Assembly: GCA_037447655.1 (NCBI GenBank)
Contig: JBBHKE010002948.1
Location: 467,019-531,018, forward strand
Direction of reading: 5' to 3'
Length of the DNA: 64,000 bases
Origin: Zygnema cylindricum
Taxonomy: Eukaryota > Streptophyta > Zygnematophyceae > Zygnematales > Zygnemataceae
The position numbers and the translations under genes were made by a program. This document shows positions 9,564-20,783 of this stretch, piece by piece (the first letter of the stretch is position 1; every line of letters begins with the position of its first letter). The notes under the pieces are model-generated. The model was not told where the DNA came from and made no database searches. It saw only the letters and a list, made by a program, of their open reading frames with translations.

Positions 9564-10374
9564 TGCAATTATGTGGTCTCCATTTACCCAGAGAATGAGC
9601 AGCCTATGTAAAGCCTTTAGGATAATATTTGACCCTTCTACTTTCCCGCTGAATAAGCGCCACCCAGGCACACAAATATTTTGACCACTCTCACCCCTAT
9701 GAGAACAAGACTCCCCTAAGTCAAACGCAAAAAGAATCACTGAATTTGCTCCCCTGAGCATTAAGTTATGGTTGGTCAAAGATGACCTTTATAGTAACAA
9801 GCTCTCTTAGAGAGAGGTACCTAAATTTCACTAAGTCTTGGTCTGCCTACTTACGACTGCCTACTACTAAACCCTAGTCCAATAGAAACACTATATAGTA
9901 CATGAAGGTACATTAGGCGATGTACTTATTGTACGGCCATTTTACGATATGGCTTTCAAAGTGACGCTTGTCAAAACGGGAGCCATGGTTCCTCCTCCCA
10001 TCTTCTTCGGTATCCAATAGTATGGTGCCAAGTGGCGTGGCGTGACGCTATCCCCAAAGGCCGCCGAAAGTTTATTGCGGTTGGCGGCTGCAATTGTGGC
10101 CGTCCGATCATTTGTATTTATAGGCGTGAAACGTAATACGTATATCGTTTCGCTAGTGCCTTAATGGATAAGGCTAAGGTCTATTTAGTATTTCGTAGAC
10201 CCCGGTTCAAATCCGGCTAGAGGCCGTATTTTGCTATAAATAGTAAAATACCTTCTATTTCATTCTCCCTCCTAAATGACGCGGCAGCAATGGCGTTCCT
10301 TTGGTTCTCTCTTTCTCTCTCTTTACATTCTAACTTAACTATATAAGTGAACAATTAATTACCTCTTTTCAGCA
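9564..10374 (-). mobile_element. Copia B 3' LTR
   Basis: On the minus strand it starts TGCTGAAAAGAGG (10374) and ends GAATTGCA-like (9564), pairing with 14804-15701. A purine-rich AAGGTGAG directly upstream (10375-10382) is the likely polypurine tract. Compared with the 5' LTR it lacks about 88 bp (after 10130). It contains the antisense tRNA-like module at 10152-10223 and, at its 3' end, the first codons of gag. Confidence 0.88.
10152..10223 (+). ncRNA. tRNA-like module, antisense in copia B 3' LTR
   Basis: Plus strand, opposite to the element. The D-arm GCCTTAATGGATAAGGC is like tRNA-Arg, with an A-box-like start. Then follows an anticodon-arm-like GGTCTA...TAGACC with an oversized 12-nt loop, and the T-arm CCGGTTCAAATCCGG with a perfect B-box. 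Acceptor ends are short (GCTAG/CTAG). The odd loop argues against a working tRNA; it could still recruit RNA polymerase III. The same module lies in the 5' LTR. Confidence 0.6.
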
Positions 10375-10380
10375 CTCACC

Positions 10381-11065
10381 TTAATTCTTAGTCACTTTTA
10401 ATTTTAATCCACAGTTTTCTCTACAATAAATCAATTTAGGGGAAGGTACTCGTTTCGTCATCATGTCTGCAATCACTTCTTTATCAGTTTTATGAACCAG
10501 TTTAATGATTTTATTTTCAACCTTCTCTCTGACAAAGCTTAGTCTGATATCCATATGCTTAGCTTTGAAGTGATGTTTCGGATTAGCTGCAATAGAGATA
10601 ATAACTTGATTATCACAAAAAACATTCTGAGTTCTTGTCTTCATGAACCCAAGTTTTTCAAGAAGAGATTTCACCCACATTAATTCTTTGGTAGCAGCAC
10701 AGGATATTTAGCCTCTATAGTGGACTGAGCAACTACTTTCTATTGCTTGCTACTCCAACAGCATGCACCGGATCCAATTTGCAACACATATCCAGTCGTA
10801 CACCGCCATAAAGGCACATCTCCATAACTGGCATCACTCCAGGTTGTGATGTCAGTGTGCTCCCCTCCCAAATGCAACCACAATTCCCTTGTCCCCACCA
10901 GATACCTTATCACCCTTTTGGCAGCCTCCCAGTCTCTCTTTCTTGGTTCATTTAGACTTTTGTTGAGGACTCCTACGGCTGCAGCTATATCCGGCCGGGT
11001 ACAATTCATAAAATATATTAAACTGCCTACAACTGCCGATAAGGGATATTTTCCATAAATCTTCT
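10381..11065 (-). pseudogene. Copia B RNase H domain
   Basis: C-terminal part of the copia polyprotein. It includes MNCTRPDIAAAVGVL, WEAAKRVIRYLVGT, SDASYGD, WSSKQ, then VKSLLEKLGF, FCDNQVIISIAANPKHHFKAKHMDIR and a terminal KLKVTKN, with a stop at 10381. The expected ADYAS motif and acidic residues are partly visible. One stop or frameshift near 10735 separates the two halves. It ends a few bases from the polypurine tract. Confidence 0.88.
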
Positions 11066-11980
11066 TTCTATCTCATCTATCTCATCATTTATGATCAATA
11101 TTCCTCCCTCTTCACTCCCCTCACTCACTTTGTTTAAATCCATGGGAGTAGTACATCCGTTTGCTTTCTCCATTTGAAATTTTTCTAGCATATTACCAAT
11201 TGCTTCTTTCTGAGTGAGACTTATAAGCCTATTCCCTCTATCTCTCTCCATTTGAATTCCCAAAATGTACTTTGCTTCGCCAAGATCTTTCATGTCAAAG
11301 CGGCTTTTAAGATCTCGTTTTAGTTTATTAATTTTATCTAAAGACTTGCTTAAGACCAACAAATCATCCACATAAATAACAATAAATATCACTCCATTCT
11401 CATCCTCAAATAAATATATGGAGTGATCTGAACTAATTCTGATATACCCCAAACTGGTCAGAAATTCGTCGAGCTTTATATTCCACTGTCGTGGGGCTTG
11501 CTTAAGCCCATAGAGTGATTTTATCAGTTTGCAAACTTTGTTTTCTTCCCCACTTTCCACAAATCCTTCCGGTTGCCTCATGTAAATTTATTCTTCCAAC
11601 TCTCCGTGCAAAAATGCCCTTTTAATATCCATCTCGTGGATTTCCATATCCTTCGCTGCGGCTATACTTAAAAGGATTCTAACAGAAGGAAATTTGACTA
11701 CAAGTACAAAGGTTTATTTGTAGTCTATCCCCTCTTTTTGAGTATATCCTTTTACAACTAATCTAGCTTTGTACCTCTCAATGGTATTATCCGGGTTTAA
11801 TTTAAGTTTATAAACCCACTTACATCCGATCGGTATTTGGTCCGGTGGACAATCTACCAACTCCCATGTATTGGCTTCCATGATAGAGGCCATTTCTTCA
11901 TTTATAGCTGTGATCCACCGCCTACTTTCTGGAGTGTTTATGGCCTCTAAGTATGTCTGAGGTTCATCTGGGTGAGACAT
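11027..11980 (-). pseudogene. Copia B reverse transcriptase
   Basis: Copia-type RT. The N-part (11980-11714) shows WITAINEEMASIMEANTWEL, IGCKWVYKLK and ERYKARLVVKGYTQKEGIDY. A stop follows at 11714 where relatives continue into the motif with FAPV. The C-part (11581 down) shows KSLYGLKQAPRQWN and the catalytic IVIYVDDLLVLSKS, then LGEAKYILGIQMERDRG. A further TAA near 11585 breaks the palm. Domain order and length fit Ty1/copia; the stops make it a pseudogene, although the YVDD motif survives. Confidence 0.9.
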
Positions 11981-12040
11981 CTTTGTGAGTTGGTTATTTA
12001 CTTGTCTTTCTTGAAGTCGTTTACTACTTCTTCTTCCCCC

Positions 12041-13129
12041 TTAAAAATCGGACGCCGGTATGGAAGGCATCCTTGGGTTTCGTTTAGGGAGATTTTCAGC
12101 TCCCCTATCTTCCAATACCGGTGTCTCATCAAGTTCCTCTTCGGTTTCCACTTCGTATTGTGGCGTTGCCTCGGATGTTGTCCTTTCCTCCTTCTCCTTT
12201 GGTAAATCTGCAGATTTTTCTTTTTCTCCCTCTACTTTCTCTTCATTTTCAAAGTCAAATTCAGAAAACTGATCCGTTTCAAATCTGATTTTGACTTCCT
12301 TATTATATTTGAATGGATCAATGGACTTCTCTTCATTCATCACCACTATGTGTTTTACCAAAATTATATCTTTCTTTTTCAAGTCATACACTCGGTATCC
12401 TTTTGTGCTCTCATCATATCCTACAAGATATCCTGGCTTCCCTCTCCCCTCTAACTTCCATTTAGTCTTATTAGAATCCAAACTGTAGACTTGACTTCCA
12501 AACACTCTCAAACTAGACAAATCAGGCTTTCTTCCTGTCCACCTCTCATACGGAGTTTCCTCCTTATTTGCTGAAGTTAGAACTCTATTTTTGATCAAAT
12601 TAGCATAGTTCATAGACTCCGCCCAAAACTGCAACCCTATCCTCTTATCAGTTAACATACTTCTGGACATATCTCCTAAAGTTCTATTCACTCTTTCTGC
12701 TACTTCATTTTGTTCCGGATTATAGGGAACGATTTTCTCATGATGAATTCCTTCTTCTTTAAGATATTCTTCAAATTCCCTTGAGGTGTATTCTTTCCCA
12801 TTATCACTTCTTATCTCTTTTATTGAGGTTTCATGTAGCTTTTCACTCCATACTTTATACTCTTTGAAACATCTCAATACCTCTGACTTATGTCTTAGAA
12901 AGTATACCTTTGTGTATCTAGACCAATCATCTGTGATAGGTAACATCCACCTCTTCCCCCCAAGTGAAGCATATCTAGCAGGTCCCCAAACATCGGTGTG
13001 AATTAGATCCAATACTTTCTCTCTCCTAAATGTGGTTGCCTTTGGAAATGGTAGTCTATGAATCTCCCCTTGGGCACATCCACTACAATCATTAAAGGTC
13101 TCATTATCCTCAAAAGTAATACCCTCCAC
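12041..13129 (-). CDS. Copia B integrase, long intact frame
   Basis: About 360 residues of uninterrupted integrase. It contains the GAG-preintegrase end CSGCAQG, core acidic residues in HTDVWGP, RSDNGKEYTS and NEVAERVNRTL (a DDE pattern), the TPYERWTGRKPDLSSLRVFG block and the GKPGYLVGYDESTKGYRVYD region, followed by an acidic Glu/Lys-rich linker to the RT. It would catalyse insertion of the cDNA. It is the best preserved domain in the window. No proper start is expected because it is part of a polyprotein. Confidence 0.9.
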   Translation of the reverse strand: MEGITFEDNETFNDCSGCAQGEIHRLPFPKATTFRREKVLDLIHTDVWGPARYASLGGKRWMLPITDDWSRYTKVYFLRHKSEVLRCFKEYKVWSEKLHETSIKEIRSDNGKEYTSREFEEYLKEEGIHHEKIVPYNPEQNEVAERVNRTLGDMSRSMLTDKRIGLQFWAESMNYANLIKNRVLTSANKEETPYERWTGRKPDLSSLRVFGSQVYSLDSNKTKWKLEGRGKPGYLVGYDESTKGYRVYDLKKKDIILVKHIVVMNEEKSIDPFKYNKEVKIRFETDQFSEFDFENEEKVEGEKEKSADLPKEKEERTTSEATPQYEVETEEELDETPVLEDRGAENLPKRNPRMPSIPASDF

Positions 13130-13153
13130 TATTCCTTTTTTCTTCGTTTTCTT

Positions 13154-14371
13154 TTATCTATCTAGATGCACATGCCCCAACCTTTTGTGCCAAAGCATCA
13201 TCTCACTTGCACACGAGTATAGAACACTCTTTTCATTGCAAAGAACAATTTTGAACATTCCCTGATTGCCCTTCTCAACTATGAAATAAACCTCATTATC
13301 AAAGCTTGATGTGAAGATTCCTTTCCTATTTGCTGTTTCAAACTCCTTTTCATCTAGGACAGCTGTTGAGACCAAGTTCTTTCTAAGCTGTGGAATGTAA
13401 AGAACGTCTGAGAGTGTTACAATTGAGGCCTTTCCATCAACTAGAACCTTCAAGTAAACAGTTCCAACAAGACTTGTGTTTTCTACTCTACCATCTCCGT
13501 ACTCTATCTCAACTGTTGCGATCTTTCTCGGTTTAGTGAACCACCTTTTATCTTTGCACATATGCATTGAGGCCCCTAAGTATATGATCCACCCATCTTC
13601 AGGTGTATCCCTCTTACCTCCGAAAGCACACTTTTGTCGTCGTGGAATGTCAACATGTTTTTTAGTGTTTTTCGGATTAAGAACAAGCTCCTTAAGCTCC
13701 TCAAGCTCCTCTTCCTGTTCGATTTTTTCGTTTTCTTTCTCATCATGAACTTGAGTTAGGAAAGCCTTTTTCTTTCCTCTCTTTCTTGAGGTCCCTTGCC
13801 CATATTTTAGTCGAAGATCTACAAGTTTGCCACAATCTGCCATATAGTGTCCCGGTTTCTTGCAGAAGTGATATAATCCTCCTCGAGAAGTTCCTCTCCC
13901 TTGTCTATCAAATCTCCCACCTCCTTGTCCTCTTCCTCCAAAGTTTTGATAGGGATCTTTCTCTCTCTCCTCATCACGCTTCCGCCAATCAGCTCCTGCA
14001 GACAATGCTTGAACACTTGGACTCCCTCTCCTAAGCTCTATGGTGCTTTCTTTCACTAAAATCATTCCCAGTGTGTCATCCCAATTACAATTGCTATCTC
14101 CTATGTCCTGCAATCGGTTAATGATATTCTCATACTCTTCAGGTAGTTTCATCATTAATGTGTTCACTCTTTGTCTCTCAGACCATGAGTTACCTGCACT
14201 CTCTAGCTCTTCAAATAATGCTCCTAAATCATTGCAATAATTATTCATGCTTCCTCCCTTATAAGTATAAGCTGCAATCTTGTTTTCTACCAACTGTTGC
14301 TGCTGCAATGATCCACTCTTATATTTGTTAACTAGTGATATCCAAATCTGAGATGAATATTCGACGTGCAT
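13154..14371 (-). pseudogene. Copia B gag C-part, knuckle and protease
   Basis: Copia Gag (UBN2) with MNNYCNDLGALFEELESAG and LMMKLPEEYENIINRLQ, a G/R-rich segment, a knuckle-like FCKKPGHYMADC whose first Cys is replaced (YHFC), and a basic linker. Then comes the protease: the expected WIIDSGAS reads WIIYLGAS near 13590, so the catalytic Asp is lost. The prot/gag-preintegrase part follows (DVLYIPQLRKNLVS, LWHKRLGHVHLDR). The frame ends at 13154, just before integrase. Confidence 0.88.
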
Positions 14372-14467
14372 AAAGGAAATGGCAATGCCCTTTGCTACAC
14401 TTTTAAGAATTAAGAGCTTAGCAACCTTGTCTTTGAAGTTCCACTTTTCATACTCCGATCTTTCGAT

Positions 14468-14823
14468 CTAAACCCTTGTCGCGGTTGCTAGGGGTGCTGC
14501 TGCCGGTATTTCCCTCGGCAATGGTGTCACTTGAGTTGCAACTCCTCCCATTTCTCCTTCCATGACAATCTCCTCTCCTTCCTCGTCTTCATCCTCAGTG
14601 ATGGTGGCAGCTATTCTACCTACTGTAGAGGCAGAGGTGCCAAAAAAACGCGTTCCTCCAACCCAGGTGGAGGTGGGCATCGAACTTGTCCGGACACTAT
14701 GCCCCATAGGTGTTTCTCAAATAGTTCTCCCTCCATCATCATTTCCCAATAAAGAAAGTTTGATCCATCAAATATGGGCACTGTAGAGGGTGGGCCCATA
14801 ACCTGCAATTCTGTGGTCTCCAT
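14468..14823 (-). pseudogene. Copia B gag N-terminus, frameshifted
   Basis: Starts at ATG 14823, about 20 bp inside the 5' LTR, giving METTELQVMGPPS. It continues VPIFDGSNFLYWE as in the related copy at 47570 (MEVSEFHVMGPPS). A frameshift near 14700-14620 moves it to another frame with an acidic EDEDEEGEE run and an Ala/Pro-rich tail. The gag starting within the LTR is seen in both related elements. Confidence 0.8.
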
Positions 14824-15701
14824 TGACCCTGAAGTTGAGCAGCCTATGTAAAGCTCCTAGGATAATATTTGCCCCTTCTACTTTCCCGCTGAATAAGCGC
14901 CGCCCAGGCACACAAATATTCTGACCACTCTCACCTCTGTGAGGACAAGACTCCCCTGAGTCAAACGCAAAAAGAATCACTAAATTTGCTCCCCTGAGCA
15001 TTAAGTTATGGTTGGTCAAAGTTGATTTTTACAGTTACAAGCTCTCTTAGAGAGGGGTACCTAAATTTCACTAAGTCCTGGTGTGCCTACTTACGACTGC
15101 CTATTACTAAACCCTAGTCCAATAAAACACTATATAGAGTAAAAGGTACATTAGGCGATGTACTTATTGTACGGCGATTGTACGACATGGCTTTCAAAGT
15201 GACGCCTGTCAAAACGGGAGCCATAGTTCCTCCTCCCATCTTCTTCGGTATCCAATAGTATGGTGCCACGTGGCGTCGCGTGCCGCTATCCCCAAAGGCC
15301 GCCAAAATTTTATTGCGGGTGGCGGCTGCAATTGTGGCCGTTTGATCATTTGTATTTATGCGGCTTCGATTCGCTTCCATGCATGAATTGATTAATGCGT
15401 GTTTTCGTTAATCTGCTGCAAATTAGCCCGTTTAACAAATAGATAAATAGGCGCGAAACGTAATACGTATATCGTTTTGCTAGTGCCTTAATGGATAAGG
15501 CTAAGGTCTAATTAATAACCCGTAGACCCCGGTTCAAATCCGGCTAGAGGAAGTATTTTGCTACAAATAGTAATATACCTTCTATTTCATTCTCCCTCAT
15601 AAATGACGCGGCAGCCATGACGTGCCTTTGGTTCTCTCTTTCTCTCTCGTTACATTCTAACTTAACTATATAAGTGAACTATTAATTACCTCTTTTCAAC
15701 A
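14804..15701 (-). mobile_element. Copia B 5' LTR
   Basis: Minus strand TGTTGAAAAG (15701) to GAATTGCA (14804), about 898 bp. It pairs with the 3' LTR at 9564-10374, which is about 88 bp shorter because a segment around 15345-15440 is missing there. It has the antisense tRNA-like module at 15479-15550. Immediately inside the element GGTTATGGGCCC follows; no standard iMet primer-binding site is seen. Confidence 0.88.
15479..15550 (+). ncRNA. tRNA-like module, antisense in copia B 5' LTR
   Basis: Second copy of the 72-bp module at 10152. The D-arm and B-box are identical; the anticodon-arm loop differs (ATTAATAACCCG against TTTAGTATTTCG) while both stem halves GTCTA/TAGAC are kept. The kept arms with a changed loop are consistent with a folded RNA but not proof. 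Confidence 0.6.
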
Positions 15702-16286
15702 ATCCTTCACCGTAATCTTATCCCGACTACGATAATCGACACACATTCTCAACGTTCCGTCTTTCTTTTTGACGAAGAGAACGGGTGCTCCGTACGGTGA
15801 TTTGCTGGGCTGAATATGTCCTTTGTCTAGGAGTTCTTTGATCTGTTTCTTTAACTCCTCCTTCTCAAAGAAACTGTGTTTATAAATTCCTGTGACAGAA
15901 GGATTTCATCCAGGTTCAAGGTTAATAACATGTTCTACATCTCGGGAAGGTGGCCTTCCCGAGGGTAAATCACTTAGGAAAACATCTTGAAATTCAAAAA
16001 TCAAATCCTTAACAGCAACATCAGATGTATTAATGACAGTTACAAAATCAGATTTTAGTTTTTCGAAAGTTTTAGTGGTGTCTGATTTAGTGATGACATC
16101 AATGTTAGTGTTTTCTCCCCCTCTTTCATCAGTAACTGCCTCAGTTACTAATAAGAAGAAAAGATGATTTGTTTTATCTTTTAAGTGCTTTTTAAATTGT
16201 TTAGCAGATATCAAACCTTCCACTCCCAATCTGGTTATGTTATTTATATGATTCCTATGCAATGTCTTAGGAGATAATGCTTGCAA
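15702..16286 (-). pseudogene. Gypsy 1 pol: linker and RT N-part
   Basis: Minus strand. FEFQDVFLSDLPSGRPPSRDVEHVINLEPG precedes RT; a stop follows at 15905. Then comes [18 protein letters not shown] and [24 protein letters not shown] up to the copia B insertion at 15701. The next RT residues (YPLPLISD) resume at 9563, so both flanks form one gypsy pol. A matching target duplication is not visible. Confidence 0.87.
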
Positions 16287-16292
16287 AACCTT

Positions 16293-16826
16293 CTAACCGT
16301 TTTCAGACCTCACTTTCAAGGTGTTAATTTCCCAATTAATTTGAGGATTGTGTTCAGTTAACCAAGGCTTTCCCAAAATTAAATCTTCACTTCCCAAATT
16401 CATTATTTCACACACAACTTTCATTTTATGACCCTGGATATCAACTTCTATCGTGTCAGTTTGTAAGTCTAATGTGGACTTATTACCATTTGCCACTTGA
16501 ACATGTAAAGGCTTTTCCCTTATGACAATAGGAAATTTATTTTCCTCTACAAACTTATATGAAATAAAATTATGTGTGGCACCTGAATCAACCATTACTC
16601 TCAACGGTTTTCCTTCCACTAATGACTCGAATCTAATCAAACTTTGTCTGGTGTCATCATTACTTAACTGTCCTAACATAGGTCTCTTGTTGAGAATTTC
16701 ATCAGAAGGATTCTTTAAACTATGCACTGTAGTGAGAATCATAATAAATTCAGCTATCCTAACTTTTCCATTCATTAATTTGCTCTCCAAAGTTAACTCT
16801 TTAACTTCTGGATCCGGTTGACTCAA
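16293..16826 (-). CDS. Gypsy 1 retropepsin-like protease
   Basis: A 177-residue open stretch with the retropepsin motif RVMVDSGATHNFIS near 16600 and the conserved SEDLILGKPWLTEHNP near the end. It would process the Gag-Pol precursor. The active-site DSG is intact. The frame is bounded by stops and is part of a decayed polyprotein. Confidence 0.88.
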   Translation of the reverse strand: MSQPDPEVKELTLESKLMNGKVRIAEFIMILTTVHSLKNPSDEILNKRPMLGQLSNDDTRQSLIRFESLVEGKPLRVMVDSGATHNFISYKFVEENKFPIVIREKPLHVQVANGNKSTLDLQTDTIEVDIQGHKMKVVCEIMNLGSEDLILGKPWLTEHNPQINWEINTLKVRSENG

Positions 16827-16840
16827 CTAAGGACTTTTAG

Positions 16841-17573
16841 TTAGTCTTTTGCGTTTCCCACCTCCTGGGCTTCCTGCTCAGCTAGGTATAATGGAATATC
16901 CTCTTGGAGACCTTCATTTATATCAACTAATTTGAGAGAACCTTTATCTGTACAGTCTTTAGCGTAATGATCTGGACCTCCGCATTTGAAACAACTGACT
17001 TTCTTTTTGGGTTTTATGCAATCTCTACTAAAATGTCCCTCCTCTCCACAGTTATAACAGTTAATCTTTTTCAGTTGTGCACACTCAAATGCTATATGAC
17101 CCTTTTTTCTGACAAATAGTGCATGTGGGGATGGTAAAGTTAGGCTTTTGGGCATTAATGCTTGGTTTAGGACTTTTAATGTACCCTCCTCTATTGTTAA
17201 ATTTATTTCTTGCATTAACACTATGTCCACCCCTTTGATTTCCCCTGAAGATATTTTGCCTATTCACCAGACCAGCATTCAAACCCTCTTCAACAAATTC
17301 CTCCTCATCCCACTCTAATAATTCATTCAAATTACCCCTGAGTGATCGAGTTTCCCGATTATACCCCAACTGATCCTCTAATTCCAATGACTTATCTTGT
17401 AATTCCTTCAAATTATTAATTTTTTGATGTTTTAGTTCTGATGTCAATAAAGGATTCAAATAGTTCAAGAAATGCAATGTAGCCATTTCATCAGTGAAAC
17501 CTATGACATGAATGCTAGATGAGTCAAATTCCACAATATAATCTTTCACAGATCCAGTCTGCTTACAATTCAA
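16841..17573 (-). pseudogene. Gypsy 1 gag C-part with two CCHC knuckles
   Basis: Gag core (VKDYIVEFDSSSIHVIGF, FLNYLNPLL), a linker with Gly/Asn-rich RGGHSVNARNKFNNRGGY, then nucleocapsid knuckles CYNCGEEGHFSRDC and CFKCGGPDHYAKDC with an extra degenerate CTICQKKG upstream. A frameshift near 17100 splits it. It packages element RNA. Confidence 0.85.
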
Positions 17574-17670
17574 TCACTTTTCTTCCACTCTGGATTTTAA
17601 AGTGACAGACAAGAAACGCGATTTGATCGCGGTTTCAAAAGTTTCCCAATCAGCATTATCAGGAATCAAT

Positions 17671-18156
17671 TTAGACCCTCTCAGAGTATAATACCAAATC
17701 TGAGCATCGCCTACAGACAGTTAACAGCAAAAGAAGTGTAATCATCACGATCGCAATTTCTAGACTCCAAATAATATTCCATATGAAAAATCCAAGCATC
17801 CAACTCATCGATCCTCTTACCATCAACGATGGTGCCTCACTAATAGATAATTTCAGATCCCTTACTTTCTTAGGTCTATCATGATCATCCTCCCTAAAAC
17901 TGGCATTCCTTTTACTACTCTCACCCTTTTGGTCATTCATATCATTCTTGGTCTGAATTAAGTTAATAAGTTCATCTAATTTCTCATTTGAAACATTTCC
18001 ATTTTCTTTGACAACTTTTAATTCACTTTTCAATTCGGAAATGGTTTCATCCACAGCGGCAGCATGATTATTAAATCTTTTGACCAATTTCACAGTCCTC
18101 TTCTTCAACACATTCAACGCATTCTCCATTTCACGTTTCCATGCAAAATTTGCCAT
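17671..18156 (-). pseudogene. Gypsy 1 gag N-terminus
   Basis: Starts at ATG 18156 (MANFAWKREMENALNVLKK). The first 90 residues are heptad-like (ISELKSELKVVKENGN, LDELINLIQ), a likely coiled coil for Gag assembly, followed by basic DRPKKVRDLKLS. A frameshift near 17830 and a break near 17580-17670 separate it from the rest of gag. Confidence 0.78.
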
Positions 18157-18929
18157 TATCACACAATGAAATCAAGAAAAGAAAGATAGAGTATAATTTC
18201 CCAATGAAATTTGATGGAGATTTGAAGTCCTTAGATTGCTCCAATCCAAGACTTCTACTCTTTAACAAATCCTTAGAAAAGATCAATATCTGAGAATTTA
18301 AAAAGACATTGACAGTAAGTTAGTACAAATTCAAATATTCAATTCCCAACATTGAAACAGAAGGTAAGAATTTCCCCACAAACTTTGCAATAGCAAAGTT
18401 GAAAGTTTTTAAAGGTAAGATTTAACCATAAATTTTGCAACAGCAAAATTGAAATCAATCAAAGGTAAAAATTTAGGGTTTGAAAAGTTTTGAGTCGTTT
18501 CTGGACTCCTTTGCTCTTGAAGAAGTAAAGTACTCCACTTTCCTTCTCCTCCATTAGCAAATTTCCCACTTCCCACTACATCAGGATCTTTTACTCTTTA
18601 ATCCTCACATCCTCACATTTCATGGCATCAAGCCCTCCCTCTACACATGAATCATTGCTAAAAGAAGGCAAGTTTGTTTGGCCTCTAGGTAATTGGAGTG
18701 AGCTTCAGCAATGGCTACATTGCCCACCCCGCCTTAGTCCTGAGGACCTAAGCACGCCCCACATCTAACCAGCGGCCGGTGGCAGTGTGGTCACTTAGTT
18801 TCCCTCCAATCCCCTACCACTCACATTGTGGGTCCACCAACCCGGGTTACAACACCCTCACCGGTCACGGTAGTCGATTTTCGGGTGAGCAAGCTTCTCT
18901 TTGGCTTTTAACCAAGCTTTGATACCATA
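18157..18929 (-). other. Gypsy 1 5' leader and primer-binding site
   Basis: Non-coding leader between the LTR and gag. On the minus strand TGGTATCAAAGC (plus 18916-18927), two bases from the LTR, is a primer-binding site for initiator Met tRNA. Nothing else coding is seen. Confidence 0.8.
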
Positions 18930-19498
18930 TGTAACGGGATCTCCTACCTCTCAAAAAATCCCATTGCTACAAACAATCCCAACGACGCATTCCACACATT
19001 GGAAAATACACATCCACATTGGACAACACTCACACAATGATAAACTTTAAATTAGAAGAAGCTTCTGTCCACATAACATTAGCTTGGTCTCTTGCCCTTG
19101 TGGCTCAACCCTTCTTATTAAAGTTTTTTCCACTACTCTCCACTCTTAATAATTCTATCTCTTAACTACTAAAACACTATTTAGTTAGTAAGAGATTTCA
19201 ATGCAAAAATGCCTTTTCTCCAATTTGGTATTAATCGCTCAAGACCAAGATCAGCCGGAATTTCCACAAACTTTTCCCAAAGGAAAAGATGTCTACTCTC
19301 CTCTTACACTTCACTATTTATCCATCATCGCCCTGGACTCGCCAGGCCAGAGTCAACGCTCCGTTTTAACAGGCTTTTACCTGGGCCAATCATTGATCAG
19401 CAAAGACTCAGACTGACCAATGCAAAAACGTGCGAAATCTCTTGCTAACTACTTAGCACTTTACTAACCAATCAAACGTTACGTTTCACTACGTAACA
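18930..19498 (-). mobile_element. Gypsy 1 5' LTR
   Basis: The left end is fixed by CCCGTTACA next to the primer-binding site. The right end is proposed at TGTTACGTAG (19498), giving about 569 bp with short inverted ends. The 3' LTR partner is missing because the element is truncated at 8698, so the outer boundary is less certain. Confidence 0.6.
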
Positions 19499-20780
19499 TT
19501 TACGTGCAAAAGTGCGCGCCAAACGAAACGCAACTTATCACGATCGTGCGTAACAAATTTCGCACGTGAAACAATTGTGTTTCAGACAGCACAGATTATT
19601 CCACAGTAATTAAAATCACCTCAAACTGCATCAATATGCATTATACCATAGACACTGTAAACTCCCAAATTTACAGCCAAATCCACCAAGTAATCTAGAA
19701 GATATAAGCTCTAGAGATTCCCAAAAACAGCTGACAACTTCTCAAACTAACCAAGTAGACTTCCCACAGAAATCTACAGAATTGACCAAACACAATGAAT
19801 CTATACACACATATGTTTTGTAGGTCAAAGAATATCTCTACAAAGTTTAATACAAAAAAATCAATCAAGGTGATCACACCATCAGGTCAAAGTTGCAGAA
19901 AAACAGTCTTCCATTGCTTTGATAACTTCACTATGATATTAAAATAAACTAAGTCCTACAAGTTTATACTCAGGTTCAGTAATAAATGTACGGAGGCACA
20001 TCAGCCGTACGTAATCTACCATCTACTTAAATTAATGTGAGTATACCCAAATAGTTCAAGGTATGTCAGAATAAATAAATCTACACTATTAACTAATACA
20101 CAAAAAGACAAACCACTGTTGCTACAAATATTTACAAGTACACACAATCTCACAAAATCGTATGCTGAGTCACTCAACGAAACTCCTCGAATTTCGTCAA
20201 ACAATCCGGGACGTCCAAAATGTACATCTTGTGATTTGACGCGATTTCGCGTCCCCACTCCATGAAAAATTACGGCTGCCTTTGTCCGCCGTCCGTAGCT
20301 TTTATTCGGCACCCTTGATGTCACGCCACGTGGTCTCAAAGTCCACTTGACGAAACGACGTCAAACTATCCAAATTTGTCCATACCGCAATTACGTACTT
20401 CGCCATAAATTACGCATACCAAATTTAAAGTACACCTGTCAAATAAGATTCTTTGTACCGTCGCGTCCTTTTCCATAAATGCCACCGTCGCATTATGTTT
20501 CGTACGTGCGACGTACCATTTCAACCTCTTCGTATATCTTACGTCGGATCGCTTCGCGATCCGCCGTCCATTTCTCCAACGCATTCCATAAATTACGTGC
20601 GTTGGTTCGCGTCACTCAAATTATTATTTCGTACGTCGAACTTCAATTAATTTCCCTTCTCCCCCAACCCGAAAATCCATTCGTACAACCACATTAAATT
20701 CATTTAATAAATTACGCACAAAACGTCGCGTGCGCACAAAGTGTGTTGTATGCACGAAACTAACATTTCAAAAACAACAA
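19499..20780. other. LTR-like sequence, no gene
   Basis: No convincing coding frame. The part 19560-20120 resembles 54080-54480 in order of motifs (TCTACAGA, CTAAGTCCTAC, GTACGGAGGCA, CAGCCGTAC, ACAAAGACAAA), so both are probably diverged LTRs of one unclassified element. 20200-20700 is rich in CGTACG and TACGTCG words. Confidence 0.45.
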
Positions 20781-20783
20781 CAT

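Noticed and set aside
11972-12488. Plus-strand frames over copia B integrase
   Set aside because: Antisense shadows of the integrase and its acidic linker.
10152-15550. Functional tRNA genes at the tRNA-like modules
   Set aside because: Anticodon loops are about 12 nt and acceptor stems short; treated as tRNA-like modules only.
9559-15706. 5-bp target duplication around copia B
   Set aside because: Flanks GATAC and ATCCT do not match, although both flanks belong to one gypsy pol.
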